A stretch of 64,000 nt of DNA, from positions 962,915 through 1,026,914 of the forward strand of contig JABLXY010000001.1 in the NCBI GenBank assembly GCA_013177795.1, read 5' to 3'. Both the position numbers and the translations under genes were made by a program. The DNA comes from Syntrophaceae bacterium (lineage in GTDB: Bacteria > Desulfobacterota > Syntrophia > Syntrophales > UBA2192). A model generated the notes under the pieces. The model was not told the DNA's origin and made no database searches. It saw only the letters and a list, made by a program, of their open reading frames with translations. Within the stretch, counting starts at the first letter, position 1. Each line of letters starts with the position of its first letter. Positions 16,765 through 25,407 of the stretch are shown here, piece by piece.

Positions 16765-16800
16765 TCCCGCTGAAAGGGAGCGGCGCGGGGCATGGTGCGC

Positions 16801-16832
16801 GAAGGCCGCGGGGATTTCTTCCCGCGGCCTTC
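16801..16832 (-). terminator. Strong hairpin downstream of the acyl-CoA dehydrogenase gene
   Basis: GAAGGCCGCGGG (16801-16812) and CCCGCGGCCTTC (16821-16832) pair perfectly across 8 bases. It lies 33 bp past the minus-strand stop. There is no T-run, so it may end transcription poorly or protect the 3' end. Confidence 0.5.
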
Positions 16833-16865
16833 TCCGCCTTGGTTTTCCTTGCCTTTCGCCTGTCC

Positions 16866-18560
16866 CTACGGATTCATCTCGTAGACGTCCTTCAGCGCAT
16901 AGACGTGGTTGGCGAGCACCCGCTCGTATCGCCCCTCGTCCACAGCGGGCTTTCGGATCATCTGCATGCAGAGCCCCATCTGCTTTTCCGTGCTCGAGGG
17001 CTTGTGGTAGAGCTGCAGGGCGTACTTCGAGAAGTCGCGCACCATGAAGTCGAAGATCTGGTCCAGGAGGTCCCTGTCCACGCCGTAGATCTTCGCGTTC
17101 TCCAGGATGAGCTGCCCGTAGACGACGCAGGTGAAGAGCTCGCCCAGGATGAGCAGGAAGTCGATGTCCTTCTGCTGCTCCGGCGTGGGGGTCGCCGTGG
17201 CGAGGAAGGCCTTGAAGAGCTTGATCTGCTCCTTGAAGATCGCCAGGTTCGGCAGGTCGTAGGCGTCGTAGGCCGGCTTGTAGTCGTGGAACTGGATCTT
17301 GCTGAGGCCCTTTGCCGGCCCCTGCTCCCAGAAGAAGGTGTCGTCGGCGGGGTCGTTGCGCCGCGGGATCTCGGGGAACGTTCCGGGGTTGAAGAAGTAG
17401 TTGGCCATGAACTTCACGATGAGGGCCATGTTCACGTGGGCCGTCCCCTCGAGCTTGGGCAGCGCGCGGATGTGGCGCGTGGCCATCTCGAAGTAGGTGT
17501 CCTTCTCGAAGCCCTTGGCGGCGATGACGTCCCACAGCAGGTTGATGACCTCCTCGCCCTGCATGGTGACCTTCATCTTCACCATGGGGTTGTAGAGCAG
17601 GTAGCGGCGGTCCTGGGCCGAGGCGGAGCGGAAGTAGTCGATGGCCCGCAGGGCGAACAGGCGCATGGCCGCGAGGCGCGTATAGGCATCGACGAAGAGC
17701 TGCTTGACTTGGGAGAACTCCGTGACGGCCTTGCCGTACAGGATGCGGTGCGAGGCGTGGTTGATGGCCTCGTAGAAGGAGTGGGTGCAGATCCCGATGG
17801 TGGCCCACCCCAGGTTGAACTTGCCCACGTTGACCGTGTTGAGGGAGGCGTCCCAGGCCTCTTGGCCGCGCTCGAGGATCTCGTCCTCGCGGATCGGGTA
17901 GTCGTGCAGGTTGAACTGGGCCACGTACATCTGGCTCGCCACGACGTTGCGCACGAGCTCGAACCTCTCGTGGTGCGAGTCGACGGGGAAGAAGACGTAC
18001 TCGCCCGTCCCCGCGATCTTGCCGAAGGTCGAGACGATGACGGCCTGGTTGGCGTTGCCGATGTAGTACTTGTCGCCCTCGGCAAGGTAGGTGCCGTCGG
18101 GCTGGGGCTTGAGCAGCATGTCCGTGGAGTAGATGTCGGCGCCGTGCTCCCGCTCGGAGAGGCCGAATCCGAAGATCCGCCCATACTGCAGGTGCCGGGC
18201 GGTCTTCTTCTTCATCTCCTCGTTGCGGCTCATCCAGATGGGGCCGAGCCCCAGGATCGAGACCTGCCAGGCATACCAGTACGACAGGCTGTAGAAGGCG
18301 AGGATCTCGTTGAACTCGCAATTGCGCCACGTGTCCCAGCGGCAGTCGGCGTCGCCGTACTTCGAGGGCGTCAGCAGCGTGGCGAAGATCCTGTTGTCCT
18401 TGATGAACTGGATGAAGTCATCGTACCAGACGCACCACTGGTCGTCCGCCTTGATCCGCTGCTTGCCCTTGCGCTCGAAGAAGTCGATCGTCTTGCGCAT
18501 GATCTCCTTCGATTTCTCGCAGGGGTAGTCGCTCGCGTATTTCTTCGGATTGAACAGCAT
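16866..18560 (-). CDS. Acyl-CoA dehydrogenase-family protein, long form
   Basis: The 564-residue product has the acyl-CoA dehydrogenase three-domain order: N-terminal helices, the FAD/substrate beta domain with FGFGLSEREHGADIYST (equivalent of the usual LTEPxAGSD motif) near residues 130-150, and a C-terminal helical bundle. The extra 150 residues relative to short-chain enzymes resemble the long C-terminal extension of acyl-CoA dehydrogenase/oxidase relatives. It oxidises an acyl-CoA with electrons passing to ETF or a similar acceptor. The substrate is unknown; the nearby racemase and ferredoxin oxidoreductase fit fatty or branched acyl metabolism. GGAGGGGGATTCC precedes the start, and a palindromic operator lies 70 bp upstream. 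Confidence 0.8.
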   Translation of the reverse strand: MLFNPKKYASDYPCEKSKEIMRKTIDFFERKGKQRIKADDQWCVWYDDFIQFIKDNRIFATLLTPSKYGDADCRWDTWRNCEFNEILAFYSLSYWYAWQVSILGLGPIWMSRNEEMKKKTARHLQYGRIFGFGLSEREHGADIYSTDMLLKPQPDGTYLAEGDKYYIGNANQAVIVSTFGKIAGTGEYVFFPVDSHHERFELVRNVVASQMYVAQFNLHDYPIREDEILERGQEAWDASLNTVNVGKFNLGWATIGICTHSFYEAINHASHRILYGKAVTEFSQVKQLFVDAYTRLAAMRLFALRAIDYFRSASAQDRRYLLYNPMVKMKVTMQGEEVINLLWDVIAAKGFEKDTYFEMATRHIRALPKLEGTAHVNMALIVKFMANYFFNPGTFPEIPRRNDPADDTFFWEQGPAKGLSKIQFHDYKPAYDAYDLPNLAIFKEQIKLFKAFLATATPTPEQQKDIDFLLILGELFTCVVYGQLILENAKIYGVDRDLLDQIFDFMVRDFSKYALQLYHKPSSTEKQMGLCMQMIRKPAVDEGRYERVLANHVYALKDVYEMNP

Positions 18561-18629
18561 GGAATCCCCCTCCTTTGATCGTTAAGCATTTGTTATGCAA
18601 TGATTTTTGACGAAAAAGCCACAATGGAA

Positions 18630-18644
18630 CTGACCGCCGGTCAG
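18630..18644. promoter_or_regulatory. TetR-type operator candidate
   Basis: CTGACCGCCGGTCAG is a perfect 7+1+7 palindrome. It lies between the divergent acyl-CoA dehydrogenase (start 18560, minus) and the metallo-beta-lactamase fold gene (start 18762, plus). TetR-family regulators of acyl-CoA metabolism use sites of this kind, so control of the dehydrogenase is a reasonable inference. Confidence 0.5.
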
Positions 18645-18761
18645 CATTTTGTCCCCCTTCTACACTATTTTCACCGCCTTTGCAACGGATCCCTCCGTCC
18701 CTGCCCTTGTATCTCTGCCCCGATCGGTGTACCATCGGCGAAAACTGAAAAGGAGGGGACC

Positions 18762-19493
18762 ATGAAAGGACTATTGCTGCTCTTCGCTCTCGTCGCCGCG
18801 GGCCTGTCTCCCGGGGCCGCCGGGGCCTTCGAGGTGGATGTCATCCCCACCTCGGCGGGCGACCTGGAGATCACCTTCATCGGTCACGGGACCCTCATGC
18901 TGCGCCATGGCGGGAAGGTCATCCACGTGGATCCGTGGACGCAGCTGGCCGATTACGGGAAGCTGCCGAAGGCCGACCTCATCCTGGTCACCCACGAGCA
19001 CCGGGACCACCTGGACATCAAGGCCATCGAGACGGTCAGGAAGAATGGCACGGAGATCGTCGCCTCGGAAGCGGCGGCGAAGCAGATCAAGGGTGCCTCA
19101 GTCCTGAAGAACGGCGCTTCGGGGACATGGCTGGGCGTCCCTGTCGAGGCGGTCCCCGCCTACAACCTCGTCCACATGCGAAGCCCGGGCGTTCCCTACC
19201 ACCCGAAGGGAACCGGCAACGGATACATCATCCGCTTCGCCGACAAGCGGGTCTATGTCGCCGGCGACACGGAGAACACGCCGGAAATGAAGGCTCTCCG
19301 GGACATCGACGTGGCCTTCCTTCCCGTGAATCTGCCCTACACGATGACGCCCGAGATGGCGGCCGACGCGGCAAAGGCCTTCCGGCCGAAGGTCCTTTAC
19401 CCCTATCACCACGGCGAGACCGACCTGCGGAGGCTCGTGGAGCTGCTGCAGGGAGAAAAGGGGATCGAGGTCAGGATCCGCAAGATGCAGTGA
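18762..19493 (+). CDS. Exported UlaG-like metallo-beta-lactamase fold hydrolase
   Basis: AGGAGGGG precedes the ATG at 18762. A Sec signal (MKGLLLLFALVAAGLSPGAAG) leads into a mature protein of about 220 residues. Metal motifs are THEHRDHLD (HxHxDH), GNGYIIRFADKRVYVAGDTE (metal Asp) and the terminal PYHHGE. The compact layout is that of UlaG/L-ascorbate-6-phosphate lactonase-like proteins, but the signal peptide makes a sugar-phosphate lactonase role unlikely. It is probably a periplasmic esterase or lactonase of unknown substrate. Confidence 0.85.
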   Translation: MKGLLLLFALVAAGLSPGAAGAFEVDVIPTSAGDLEITFIGHGTLMLRHGGKVIHVDPWTQLADYGKLPKADLILVTHEHRDHLDIKAIETVRKNGTEIVASEAAAKQIKGASVLKNGASGTWLGVPVEAVPAYNLVHMRSPGVPYHPKGTGNGYIIRFADKRVYVAGDTENTPEMKALRDIDVAFLPVNLPYTMTPEMAADAAKAFRPKVLYPYHHGETDLRRLVELLQGEKGIEVRIRKMQ

Positions 19494-19661
19494 GCCGAGC
19501 GCCGGGGTTCATGCACCAGGCTCCAGGATTCCTGCACTGTCCTGTTGCCTGAGGCCTGTCGCTTGCTGCTCGTTCCGATCCCCCCGCATGCCCGGTCACG
19601 ATAACAGAAGATTCCGGATGGACGGCAGTTTCCGGACAAACAACCCTTGGGAGGAATGCCG

Positions 19662-19970
19662 ATGATCTACGTGATTGCGACGATCGAGCTGAGCCCCGGC
19701 GGCAAGGAGAAATACCTGGCGGAGCTCAAGCGGGTCATGCCCCTGGTGCACAAGGAGAAGGGCTGCCTCGAGTACGGGCCCACGGTGGACGTGCCCACGG
19801 GCATCCCGATCCAGCCGGCGCCGCGCGAAAATACGGTGACCCTGATCGAGCGGTGGGAAAGCGTGGATGCACTGAAGCTCCACCTCACGCAGCCGCATTT
19901 CCTGGAGTACCGCGAGCGGGTCAAGGACGTGATGAAGAGCGTCTCGATCCAGGTGCTGACGCCTGCATAA
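19662..19970 (+). CDS. Antibiotic biosynthesis monooxygenase (ABM/YgiN)-type protein
   Basis: The ATG at 19662 lies six bases after GGGAGGA. The 102-residue protein has the ABM ferredoxin-like fold: MIYVIATIELSPGGKEKYLAEL, the EKGCLEYGPTVD turn with the usual Cys, TLIERWESVDALKLHL and the LTQPHFLEY end. Relatives include quinol monooxygenase YgiN and heme-degrading enzymes. The Cys-Leu-Glu-Tyr turn is conserved in YgiN-like members. In an anaerobe, a redox or dimer-only role is likely. Confidence 0.85.
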   Translation: MIYVIATIELSPGGKEKYLAELKRVMPLVHKEKGCLEYGPTVDVPTGIPIQPAPRENTVTLIERWESVDALKLHLTQPHFLEYRERVKDVMKSVSIQVLTPA

Positions 19971-20114
19971 AGAGAGAAGTCGAGAGGCGGAGAAGGCAAG
20001 AAGCTCGGGGCAACCGCAGGCGTGCGAATAGCCTCCGGCTCATCCAACCTTCTCACCCTCTTCCCTTCGCATACACTGTCTCATGCTGAAGACGCGCCCC
20101 GGCCCACAGACCCG

Positions 20115-20762
20115 CTAAAAATGAAAATTGAGGCCGAAGGTGACGGCGTGCGTCCGGTAATCCACGTCGATCAGGGTGAAGTCCGGTTTCGTGCCGAAGT
20201 ACCGGTAGGCCAGGTCCGCCGAGAGGTTCGGCGCCAGCTCGACGTTCACGCCCGCCAGGAGCTGCCAGGCAAATCCCGTTTCCGTCTCCTCGGCCACGTA
20301 CACGGTGCCGCCCACGGATTCCGTGTTTCGGATGTTCATCGACGAGGCCCCGATGCCGGCTCCGACGTAGGGATGGACCTTCCCCTCGGGGTAGCGCAGG
20401 ATCAGGTTCACGAGGACATTGTTCAGGCGCACATCGCCCGATTCTCTCACCCCGCCGATGACTTGGGGCGGGATATTCTGCTCGAACATGTAGTTCCACT
20501 CGAGCTCGACGGCCAGGGCCCGCGCCTGGGGCAGGATGTAGCCGAACTTGACCCCCATCATCCCGCTCTCGTCCAGGGCAAGGTCGGCCGAGGCCCCCGT
20601 CGCCCTCGACGTCCACGTCATGTCCTCGGGGGCGACATAGCCGCCGAAGACCCCGAGATAAAACGGGCTCGTCGTCTGGAAGGGCTGGGCGTGTGCCGAG
20701 CCGGAAAGAGCGAGGATGCCCGTCAGCAAAACGGCAAGATACACCGCGACCCGGGTTCTCAT
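20115..20762 (-). CDS. Outer-membrane beta-barrel protein (OmpA-like/OMP_b-brl)
   Basis: The product has a signal peptide (AVYLAVLLTGILALSGSAHA) and then alternating beta strands: FYLGVFGGYVAPED, LAVELEWNYMFEQN, VHPYVGAGIGASSMN, LSADLAYRYFGTKPDF, ending with VTFGLNFHF, the C-terminal Phe expected by the BAM assembly machinery. About eight strands fit in the length. The role is unknown; such porin-like barrels often act in adhesion or membrane integrity. GGAGGGA precedes the start. Confidence 0.85.
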   Translation of the reverse strand: MRTRVAVYLAVLLTGILALSGSAHAQPFQTTSPFYLGVFGGYVAPEDMTWTSRATGASADLALDESGMMGVKFGYILPQARALAVELEWNYMFEQNIPPQVIGGVRESGDVRLNNVLVNLILRYPEGKVHPYVGAGIGASSMNIRNTESVGGTVYVAEETETGFAWQLLAGVNVELAPNLSADLAYRYFGTKPDFTLIDVDYRTHAVTFGLNFHF

Positions 20763-20912
20763 GGATCATCCCTCCTGGCAAGAAATTCACATCCTGCGGT
20801 TTAAAAACGATGCGGCCCGGAGGCGGTTGACACGACAGCCCGGTGAACGGGAAGGAAAAGGCAGGGAGGGCTCCCTGCCTTCCTTGCTGCGGGCCGCCGC
20901 TTCCGGCACCCG

Positions 20913-22361
20913 TCATTTCTTGCCGAACAGCGAGCCCAGGACGCCGCGAATGATCTGCCGGCCGATCTGGCTTCCGATGGCGTGCGCCGCGCTCTTGGCC
21001 AGGGCCCCCACGAGGACCTCCGTTCCGGACTTGGCCTCCTTTCTGGCGGGGGCGGCTGGGGCCTCGGCGGCGGCCTTCTCCGCCCTGGCCGTAAGCTTCT
21101 CGTAGGCCGATTCCCGGTCGACGGTCTTCTCGTACGTCCCGTACAGAACGGATGCCCTGACGATGCCCGCGATCTCGTTGGGCTGCAGGGGGGTGAGACT
21201 GCTGCGCGGGGGCACGATCCAGGCCCGCTCAACCATGGTGGGGACCCCCTTCTCGTCCTGCATGGACACGAGGGCCTCGCCCACGCCGAGCTCCAGGATG
21301 GCTTTCGTCGTGTCGAGCCTGGGATTGGCCCGGAAGGTCTCGGCTGCGGCCTTCACGGCCTTCTGGTCCCGCGGCGTGTAGGCCCGCAGGGCGTGCTGGA
21401 CGCGGTTTCCGAGCTGTCCCAGGACGGTGTCGGGGATGTCCAGAGGGTTCTGCGTGATGAAGTAGACCCCGACCCCCTTGGATCGGATGAGACGCACGAC
21501 CTGCTCGATCTTGTCCTGGAGAACCTTCGGGATGTCCTCGAAGAGCAGGTGCGCCTCGTCGAAGAAGAAGACGAGCTTGGGCTTCGGCGGATCGCCCACC
21601 TCGGGGAGCCGCTCGAAGAGCTCCGACAGAAGCCACAGCAGGAAGGTGGCGTAGACCCTGGGTGACTGCATCAGCCGGTCGGCGACCAGGATGTTGATCA
21701 TGCCCCTGCCCTTCGCGTCGGCCTGCATGAGGTCGTTGATGTCGAGGGCGGGCTCGCCGAAGAACCTGTCGCCGCCCTGCTCCCCGATGACGAGGAGGTT
21801 GCGCTGGATCGCCCCGATGCTGGCCGAGGAGATGTTGCCGTACTGGACCTTGAACTGGCTCGCGTTGTCGCCCACGTACTGGGCCATGGCGCGCAAGTCC
21901 TTGAAGTCGAGCAGGAGAAGACCGTTGTCGTCGGCGATCTTGAAAACGATGTTGAGCACGCCGGCCTGGGTCTCGTTGAGGTTGAGAATCCGGGAGAGAA
22001 GCAGCGGGCCCATTTCGGAGACGGTCGTGCGGACGGGGTGACCCCTCTCGGCAAAGACGTCCCAGAAGGCAACGGGGTATCCCTCGTAGGCAAACCCGTC
22101 GAGTTTCAGGTCCCTGACCCGGTCGGCGATCTTGGGGTTGTCCCCGCCGGGCTTCGCGAGACCCGACAGGTCCCCCTTCACGTCGGCCATGAAGACGGGC
22201 ACACCCATGTTGCTGAACTGCTCGGCCAGCACCCGCAGGGTGACCGTTTTCCCGGTGCCCGTGGCCCCGGCGATCAGGCCGTGGCGGTTGGCCATCTTCG
22301 GGTAAAGGTATATCTCGTCCGTTGCCTTGGCGACAAGGATGGGGGGCGGTTGCGAAGCCAT
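20913..22361 (-). CDS. HerA-like ATPase (DUF853 family)
   Basis: The start at 22361 has GGGAGGT upstream and gives 482 residues. The Walker A motif is GATGTGKT (about residue 32), Walker B is [12 protein letters not shown] (about residue 275), and the sensor region [14 protein letters not shown] is typical of HerA/FtsK-like DUF853 proteins. A Glu/Ala/Lys-rich C-terminal stretch is followed by the conserved tail [16 protein letters not shown]. These are hexameric ATPases; DUF853 proteins are often annotated as helicases but the partner nuclease NurA is absent here. Cellular role is therefore uncertain. Confidence 0.85.
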   Translation of the reverse strand: MASQPPPILVAKATDEIYLYPKMANRHGLIAGATGTGKTVTLRVLAEQFSNMGVPVFMADVKGDLSGLAKPGGDNPKIADRVRDLKLDGFAYEGYPVAFWDVFAERGHPVRTTVSEMGPLLLSRILNLNETQAGVLNIVFKIADDNGLLLLDFKDLRAMAQYVGDNASQFKVQYGNISSASIGAIQRNLLVIGEQGGDRFFGEPALDINDLMQADAKGRGMINILVADRLMQSPRVYATFLLWLLSELFERLPEVGDPPKPKLVFFFDEAHLLFEDIPKVLQDKIEQVVRLIRSKGVGVYFITQNPLDIPDTVLGQLGNRVQHALRAYTPRDQKAVKAAAETFRANPRLDTTKAILELGVGEALVSMQDEKGVPTMVERAWIVPPRSSLTPLQPNEIAGIVRASVLYGTYEKTVDRESAYEKLTARAEKAAAEAPAAPARKEAKSGTEVLVGALAKSAAHAIGSQIGRQIIRGVLGSLFGKK

Positions 22362-22456
22362 GAGACCTCCCGTGCGGTCGGAATGGGTTGGCAGGAATGG
22401 GACGGCGGCCCGCCCTGGGGCGGGCCGCGCATACCCGGGCAAGGCTGCGTTGCCGT

Positions 22457-22762
22457 TTACTTCTTTGCGGGGGGCTTCTCGGCGGGTTTCTTCTCGGGTG
22501 CCTTCTTCTCCTCCTTGACGTCGATGCTCGCGGCGGTCATCGTGTACTCGATGGTGACCTTCGAGCCGACCTTCGGGTCACCCTTGATCTTCGTGTCCTT
22601 CGTCGTGGCGATCTCCCACTTTTCCTTTCCCTTCTGGACCACGATCACGCCGTCCTTCTTCTCGAGGACGGGACCGGTGACCTGGTAGGTCTTGGGGCCG
22701 GCGGCCATGGCGACGGTGACGGACAGGAACACGATCGCAAGGGCAATGACGATGCGCTTCAT
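22457..22762 (-). CDS. Small exported protein with a Lys/Pro/Ala tail
   Basis: The 101-residue product has a Sec signal ([20 protein letters not shown]). A short beta domain follows ([20 protein letters not shown], then [18 protein letters not shown]), reminiscent of small OB-like periplasmic domains. It ends in [18 protein letters not shown], a flexible cationic tail that may bind DNA, polyanions or cell wall. A promoter lies at 22793-22820 and an insertion sequence sits only 8 bp beyond its -35. The hairpin between this gene and the HerA gene (about 22407-22428) separates transcripts. Confidence 0.8.
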   Translation of the reverse strand: MKRIVIALAIVFLSVTVAMAAGPKTYQVTGPVLEKKDGVIVVQKGKEKWEIATTKDTKIKGDPKVGSKVTIEYTMTAASIDVKEEKKAPEKKPAEKPPAKK

Positions 22763-22792
22763 AGGATCCCTCCTTGTGTGTGGTGTGCTGTT

Positions 22793-22820
22793 ACTATAGA
22801 TGACGGCGGGGAAATGTCAA
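22793..22820 (-). promoter_or_regulatory. Sigma70-type promoter, narrowly missed by an IS insertion
   Basis: On the minus strand TTGACA (22815-22820) is followed after 16 bp by TATAGT (22793-22798). The insertion-sequence target duplication begins at 22828, eight bases upstream of the -35, so the core promoter is intact but upstream control sequence has been displaced by the element. Confidence 0.75.
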
Positions 22821-22836
22821 GAAAGTCCTTGGGACA

Positions 22837-24109
22837 GGTAGCGTATCATATCTTGTGTCAGAGACAGGAAAGGGGTACCCCCAAGATTGCGACATCCCAT
22901 AAGGAGGTACCCCATGAGGACAGTTGGTTTGCCGATCAAGAGTTTGTCACAAGCGCACCGGATAATCAAGGAGATGAACCTGTCGCCGGAGTGGGATGCG
23001 GATTACCGCTCTGCGGCCCGTCAGGCCCTGGTCGGGATCTTGGAAGACCAGTGAACGACCGGCTGGACCGCTATCTCGACGAGGTGGGCCGCTCGCTGGC
23101 GGACCGGCGCAACGGCAGCTACTGCCGTCACCTGCTCACCGAGCTGGGGGATATCGAGCTGCGGGTGCCCCGGAGCCGCAAGACCAGCATGATCGGGGTG
23201 GTCCGGGCCTACGCCCGCCGCATCGGCTGCGTGGAGCGGATGATCCTGGCGTGCTTTGTCCTCGGGATCTCCACCCGCAAGATCGCCCACGCCCTGATGC
23301 CGGTTCTGGGCGAGCCCGTCAGCGCCACGACGGTGAGCCGGGTGGCCCGGAGGCTCGATGCGGCCGTGAGCGCCTTCCACAGACGGCCGCTGCGCCGAGC
23401 CTACCGGTTCCTGCTGTTCGACGGGGTGGTGCTCAAGCGCAGAACCGGAGCCGGGGCCTCCACGCGCGTCGTCCTGGTGGTCCTGGGGGTGACGGCCCAG
23501 GGCCGCAAGGAGATCATCGACTTCCGGATCGCCCACGCCGAGTCACAGAGCGCCTGGGAGGTCTTCCTCACGGATCTGTATCGACGGGGACTCACGGGCG
23601 AGGGGCTCGAGATGATCATCACCGACGGGGGCCGGGGCCTGCTGGCCGCCCTGCCCTTTGTCTATCCGCAGGTGCCCCTGCAGCGCTGCTGGGTGCATAA
23701 AACCCGCAACGTCCTCAACTACGCCCGCAAGAGCGACCAGGCCGCCATGAAGAAGGACCTGCACGCCATCAGCCATGCCGCCTCTCTGCGCGAGGCCCAA
23801 GCCGTCCTGCAGCGCTTCTGCCGCATCTGGCGCCCGCTCTATCCCAAGGCCGTCAAGAGCCTCATGAGCCACGAGGAAGAACTCCTGGCGTTCTTCCGGC
23901 TGCCCCATCCCAAGCTCTGGCCCACGATCCGGACCACCAACCTCATCGAACGCAGATTCCGCGAGGTCCGCAGGAGAACCCGCCCATGGGCGTCTTCTCC
24001 GATCGAACCAGCATGGAGAGAATCCTCTATGCCATCTTTACCCATGAGAACCTGAAAGAAAAAACCATGACCCCTTTCCTCGTCATGACACATAACACTT
24101 GACGTTACC
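22837..24109 (+). mobile_element. IS256-family insertion sequence
   Basis: The element is 1273 bp. It is flanked by a perfect 9-bp direct repeat CTTGGGACA (22828-22836 and 24110-24118), the size typical of IS256-family target duplications. The ends are imperfect inverted repeats: about 27 of the outer 40 bases match, including GGTA at the tip and AGGAAAGGGGT at the inner end. It encodes a Mutator/IS256-type DDE transposase whose frame is broken twice. The element lies between two minus-strand genes of unrelated function and interrupts neither. Confidence 0.95.
22914..24102 (+). pseudogene. IS256-type transposase, interrupted by two -1 frame changes
   Basis: The frame opened by ATG 22914 (MRTVGLPIKSLSQAHRI) stops at TGA 23052-23054, where a GTG in the -1 frame overlaps it (GTGA) and carries the homology onward (NDRLDRYLDEVGRSLADRRNG). 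A second -1 shift near 23983 is needed to keep the normal IS256 C-terminus (MGVFSDRTSMERILYAIF), which ends at TGA 24100-24102, inside the right terminal repeat. DDE residues are present: the Asp of LLFDGVV, the Asp of IITDGG, and the Glu of TTNLIERRFREVRRRT. Either the copy is decaying or the first break is a natural coupled start; the second break looks like damage. Confidence 0.8.
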
Positions 24110-24169
24110 CTTGGGACAAACGAAGCCGCCCCCGGGGGTTCTGCCCCGGGTGCGCGGAGGCGGGTCGGC

Positions 24170-25006
24170 TCACCACCAGACCAGGCGGCTCTTTTTCTTG
24201 AAGAGCGCCTTGATGGCGTGATTTGCGTTGACGGCACTGAAGGTATACGCGGAGACGGCGCCGACGCTGACCCCGTCGACCTGCACGGACGAGACCGCGT
24301 AGCCGGTTTTCGGCGTGATGGTGTACGTCTTGCTGCCGCCGCCAGCGACGGTCGAGGTGCCCAACGGCGAGATGGTGCCGCCCGGGCCCGCCGACGAGGT
24401 AATGGTGAAGGGCCCCGCGGTGCCGGACTGGGTCACCGTCAAGACCTGTTCCCCGACGGAGAGGGTCGCCGTCCTCGATGCGCTTGCCGTATTGGCTGCG
24501 ACGGCGAAGGAAACCGACCCCGGGCCGGTCCCGCTCGCCCCTGCCGTCACGGTCAGCCAGGAAGCGCCGCTCACCGCGCTCCAGCTGCACGCCGAGGCGG
24601 TCGAGACGGATACGCTCCCCGTCCCGCCTTCAGGGCCGAAGCTCTGGCTGCCCGTGGAGAGGGAGAAGCTGCAGGCCGCGGGAACGCTGTAGACGACCTC
24701 GGCGGAGTAATCGCTCTCCGACCCCGTTGCATTGTAGGCCTTGGCGGCGAAGTAATAGGTCCTGCCCGGCTCGAGGCCCCCCATGACGCAGCGGGTCCAG
24801 TTGCCCACGTCGACGGTGCCCGAATAATTCCGGCTGGCCGTCCCGCTGTAGACCTTGTAGCCCGCGAGATCGGGCTCCGCGTTCGGGTCCCAGGCCAAGG
24901 TGACCTCGGCGGCCCCGGCCGGAATGCCGGACAGCAGGATCGCGGCGAAGACGAGGATGACAATGAGTCGAACGGAAAGGGGAAGAGAAGCGTTTCTGCC
25001 GATCAT
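24170..25006 (-). CDS. Secreted FN3-BACON-beta-repeat protein under c-di-GMP control
   Basis: The start at 25006 uses GGAGGTG nine bases upstream; an in-frame GTG at 25036 is also possible. After a Sec signal (VRLIVILVFAAILLSGIPAGA) comes an FN3-like domain with LAWDPNAEPDLAGYKVY, then a BACON domain (CSWSAVSGASWLTVTAGASG, then GTGPGSVSF) and a C-terminal bacterial-repeat segment (SAGPGGTISPLGTSTV). These domains bind carbohydrate or mediate adhesion. The gene sits behind a GEMM-I riboswitch, which fits a biofilm or surface role. It ends 52 bp before the IS256 element's right flank. Confidence 0.85.
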   Translation of the reverse strand: MIGRNASLPLSVRLIVILVFAAILLSGIPAGAAEVTLAWDPNAEPDLAGYKVYSGTASRNYSGTVDVGNWTRCVMGGLEPGRTYYFAAKAYNATGSESDYSAEVVYSVPAACSFSLSTGSQSFGPEGGTGSVSVSTASACSWSAVSGASWLTVTAGASGTGPGSVSFAVAANTASASRTATLSVGEQVLTVTQSGTAGPFTITSSAGPGGTISPLGTSTVAGGGSKTYTITPKTGYAVSSVQVDGVSVGAVSAYTFSAVNANHAIKALFKKKSRLVWW

Positions 25007-25064
25007 GGCCGGAGACACCTCCATGCGGTTTTTCACCCGAGGCGTCCCGCACGGTGTGCGCCGA

Positions 25065-25160
25065 TGACGCCTGGCAGCCCTGCCACCCTATCCGGCGTTT
25101 CTGCGGACGTAGGTCAGCGGCTTTGCGTCCCGCCCTTTCGGACGGTTTGCCCTTCACAGG
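25065..25160 (-). promoter_or_regulatory. GEMM-I (cyclic-di-GMP-I) riboswitch
   Basis: On the minus strand the conserved core blocks are in order: AGGGCAAACC (25144-25153), a CCGAAAGG tetraloop hairpin, GGGACGCAAAGCC (25119-25131), and a second helix with a GAAACGCC segment around 25095-25105. This is the GEMM-I layout, in which a GAAA tetraloop docks on a distal receptor. It is the leader of the BACON-protein gene at 25006. The space between aptamer and start is only about 60 nt and includes GGAGGTGTCTCC, which could hide the ribosome site, so translational control is likely. The stretch 25161-25407 shows no gene. Confidence 0.85.
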
Positions 25161-25407
25161 CTTCCTGCGGAAAGAACAGGAGGGGGTCTTTTCAGACCTC
25201 GGAATCGGCAGTTCGAGGCAAAACCTTTAGCCCGGAATCGAACCCTTGAACAAACGCCCGGGCTGTACTATGGTTGCGGCCACGCGGGGCGGCCCGCAGC
25301 CGGGGCGCGGCACGCCGTCGCGGCGCAACCGGGGGCGGGGAAGGCCCGTTCCCCGAGAGGGGTCTCGAGGGGATCGCCGGGCCAAGAGGAAAGGGAGGAG
25401 AGCCGCC

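Noticed and set aside
23052..23054. UGA inside the IS256 transposase as another selenocysteine codon
   Set aside because: Reading through in the same frame does not restore homology. The homology continues in the -1 frame from the overlapping GTG.
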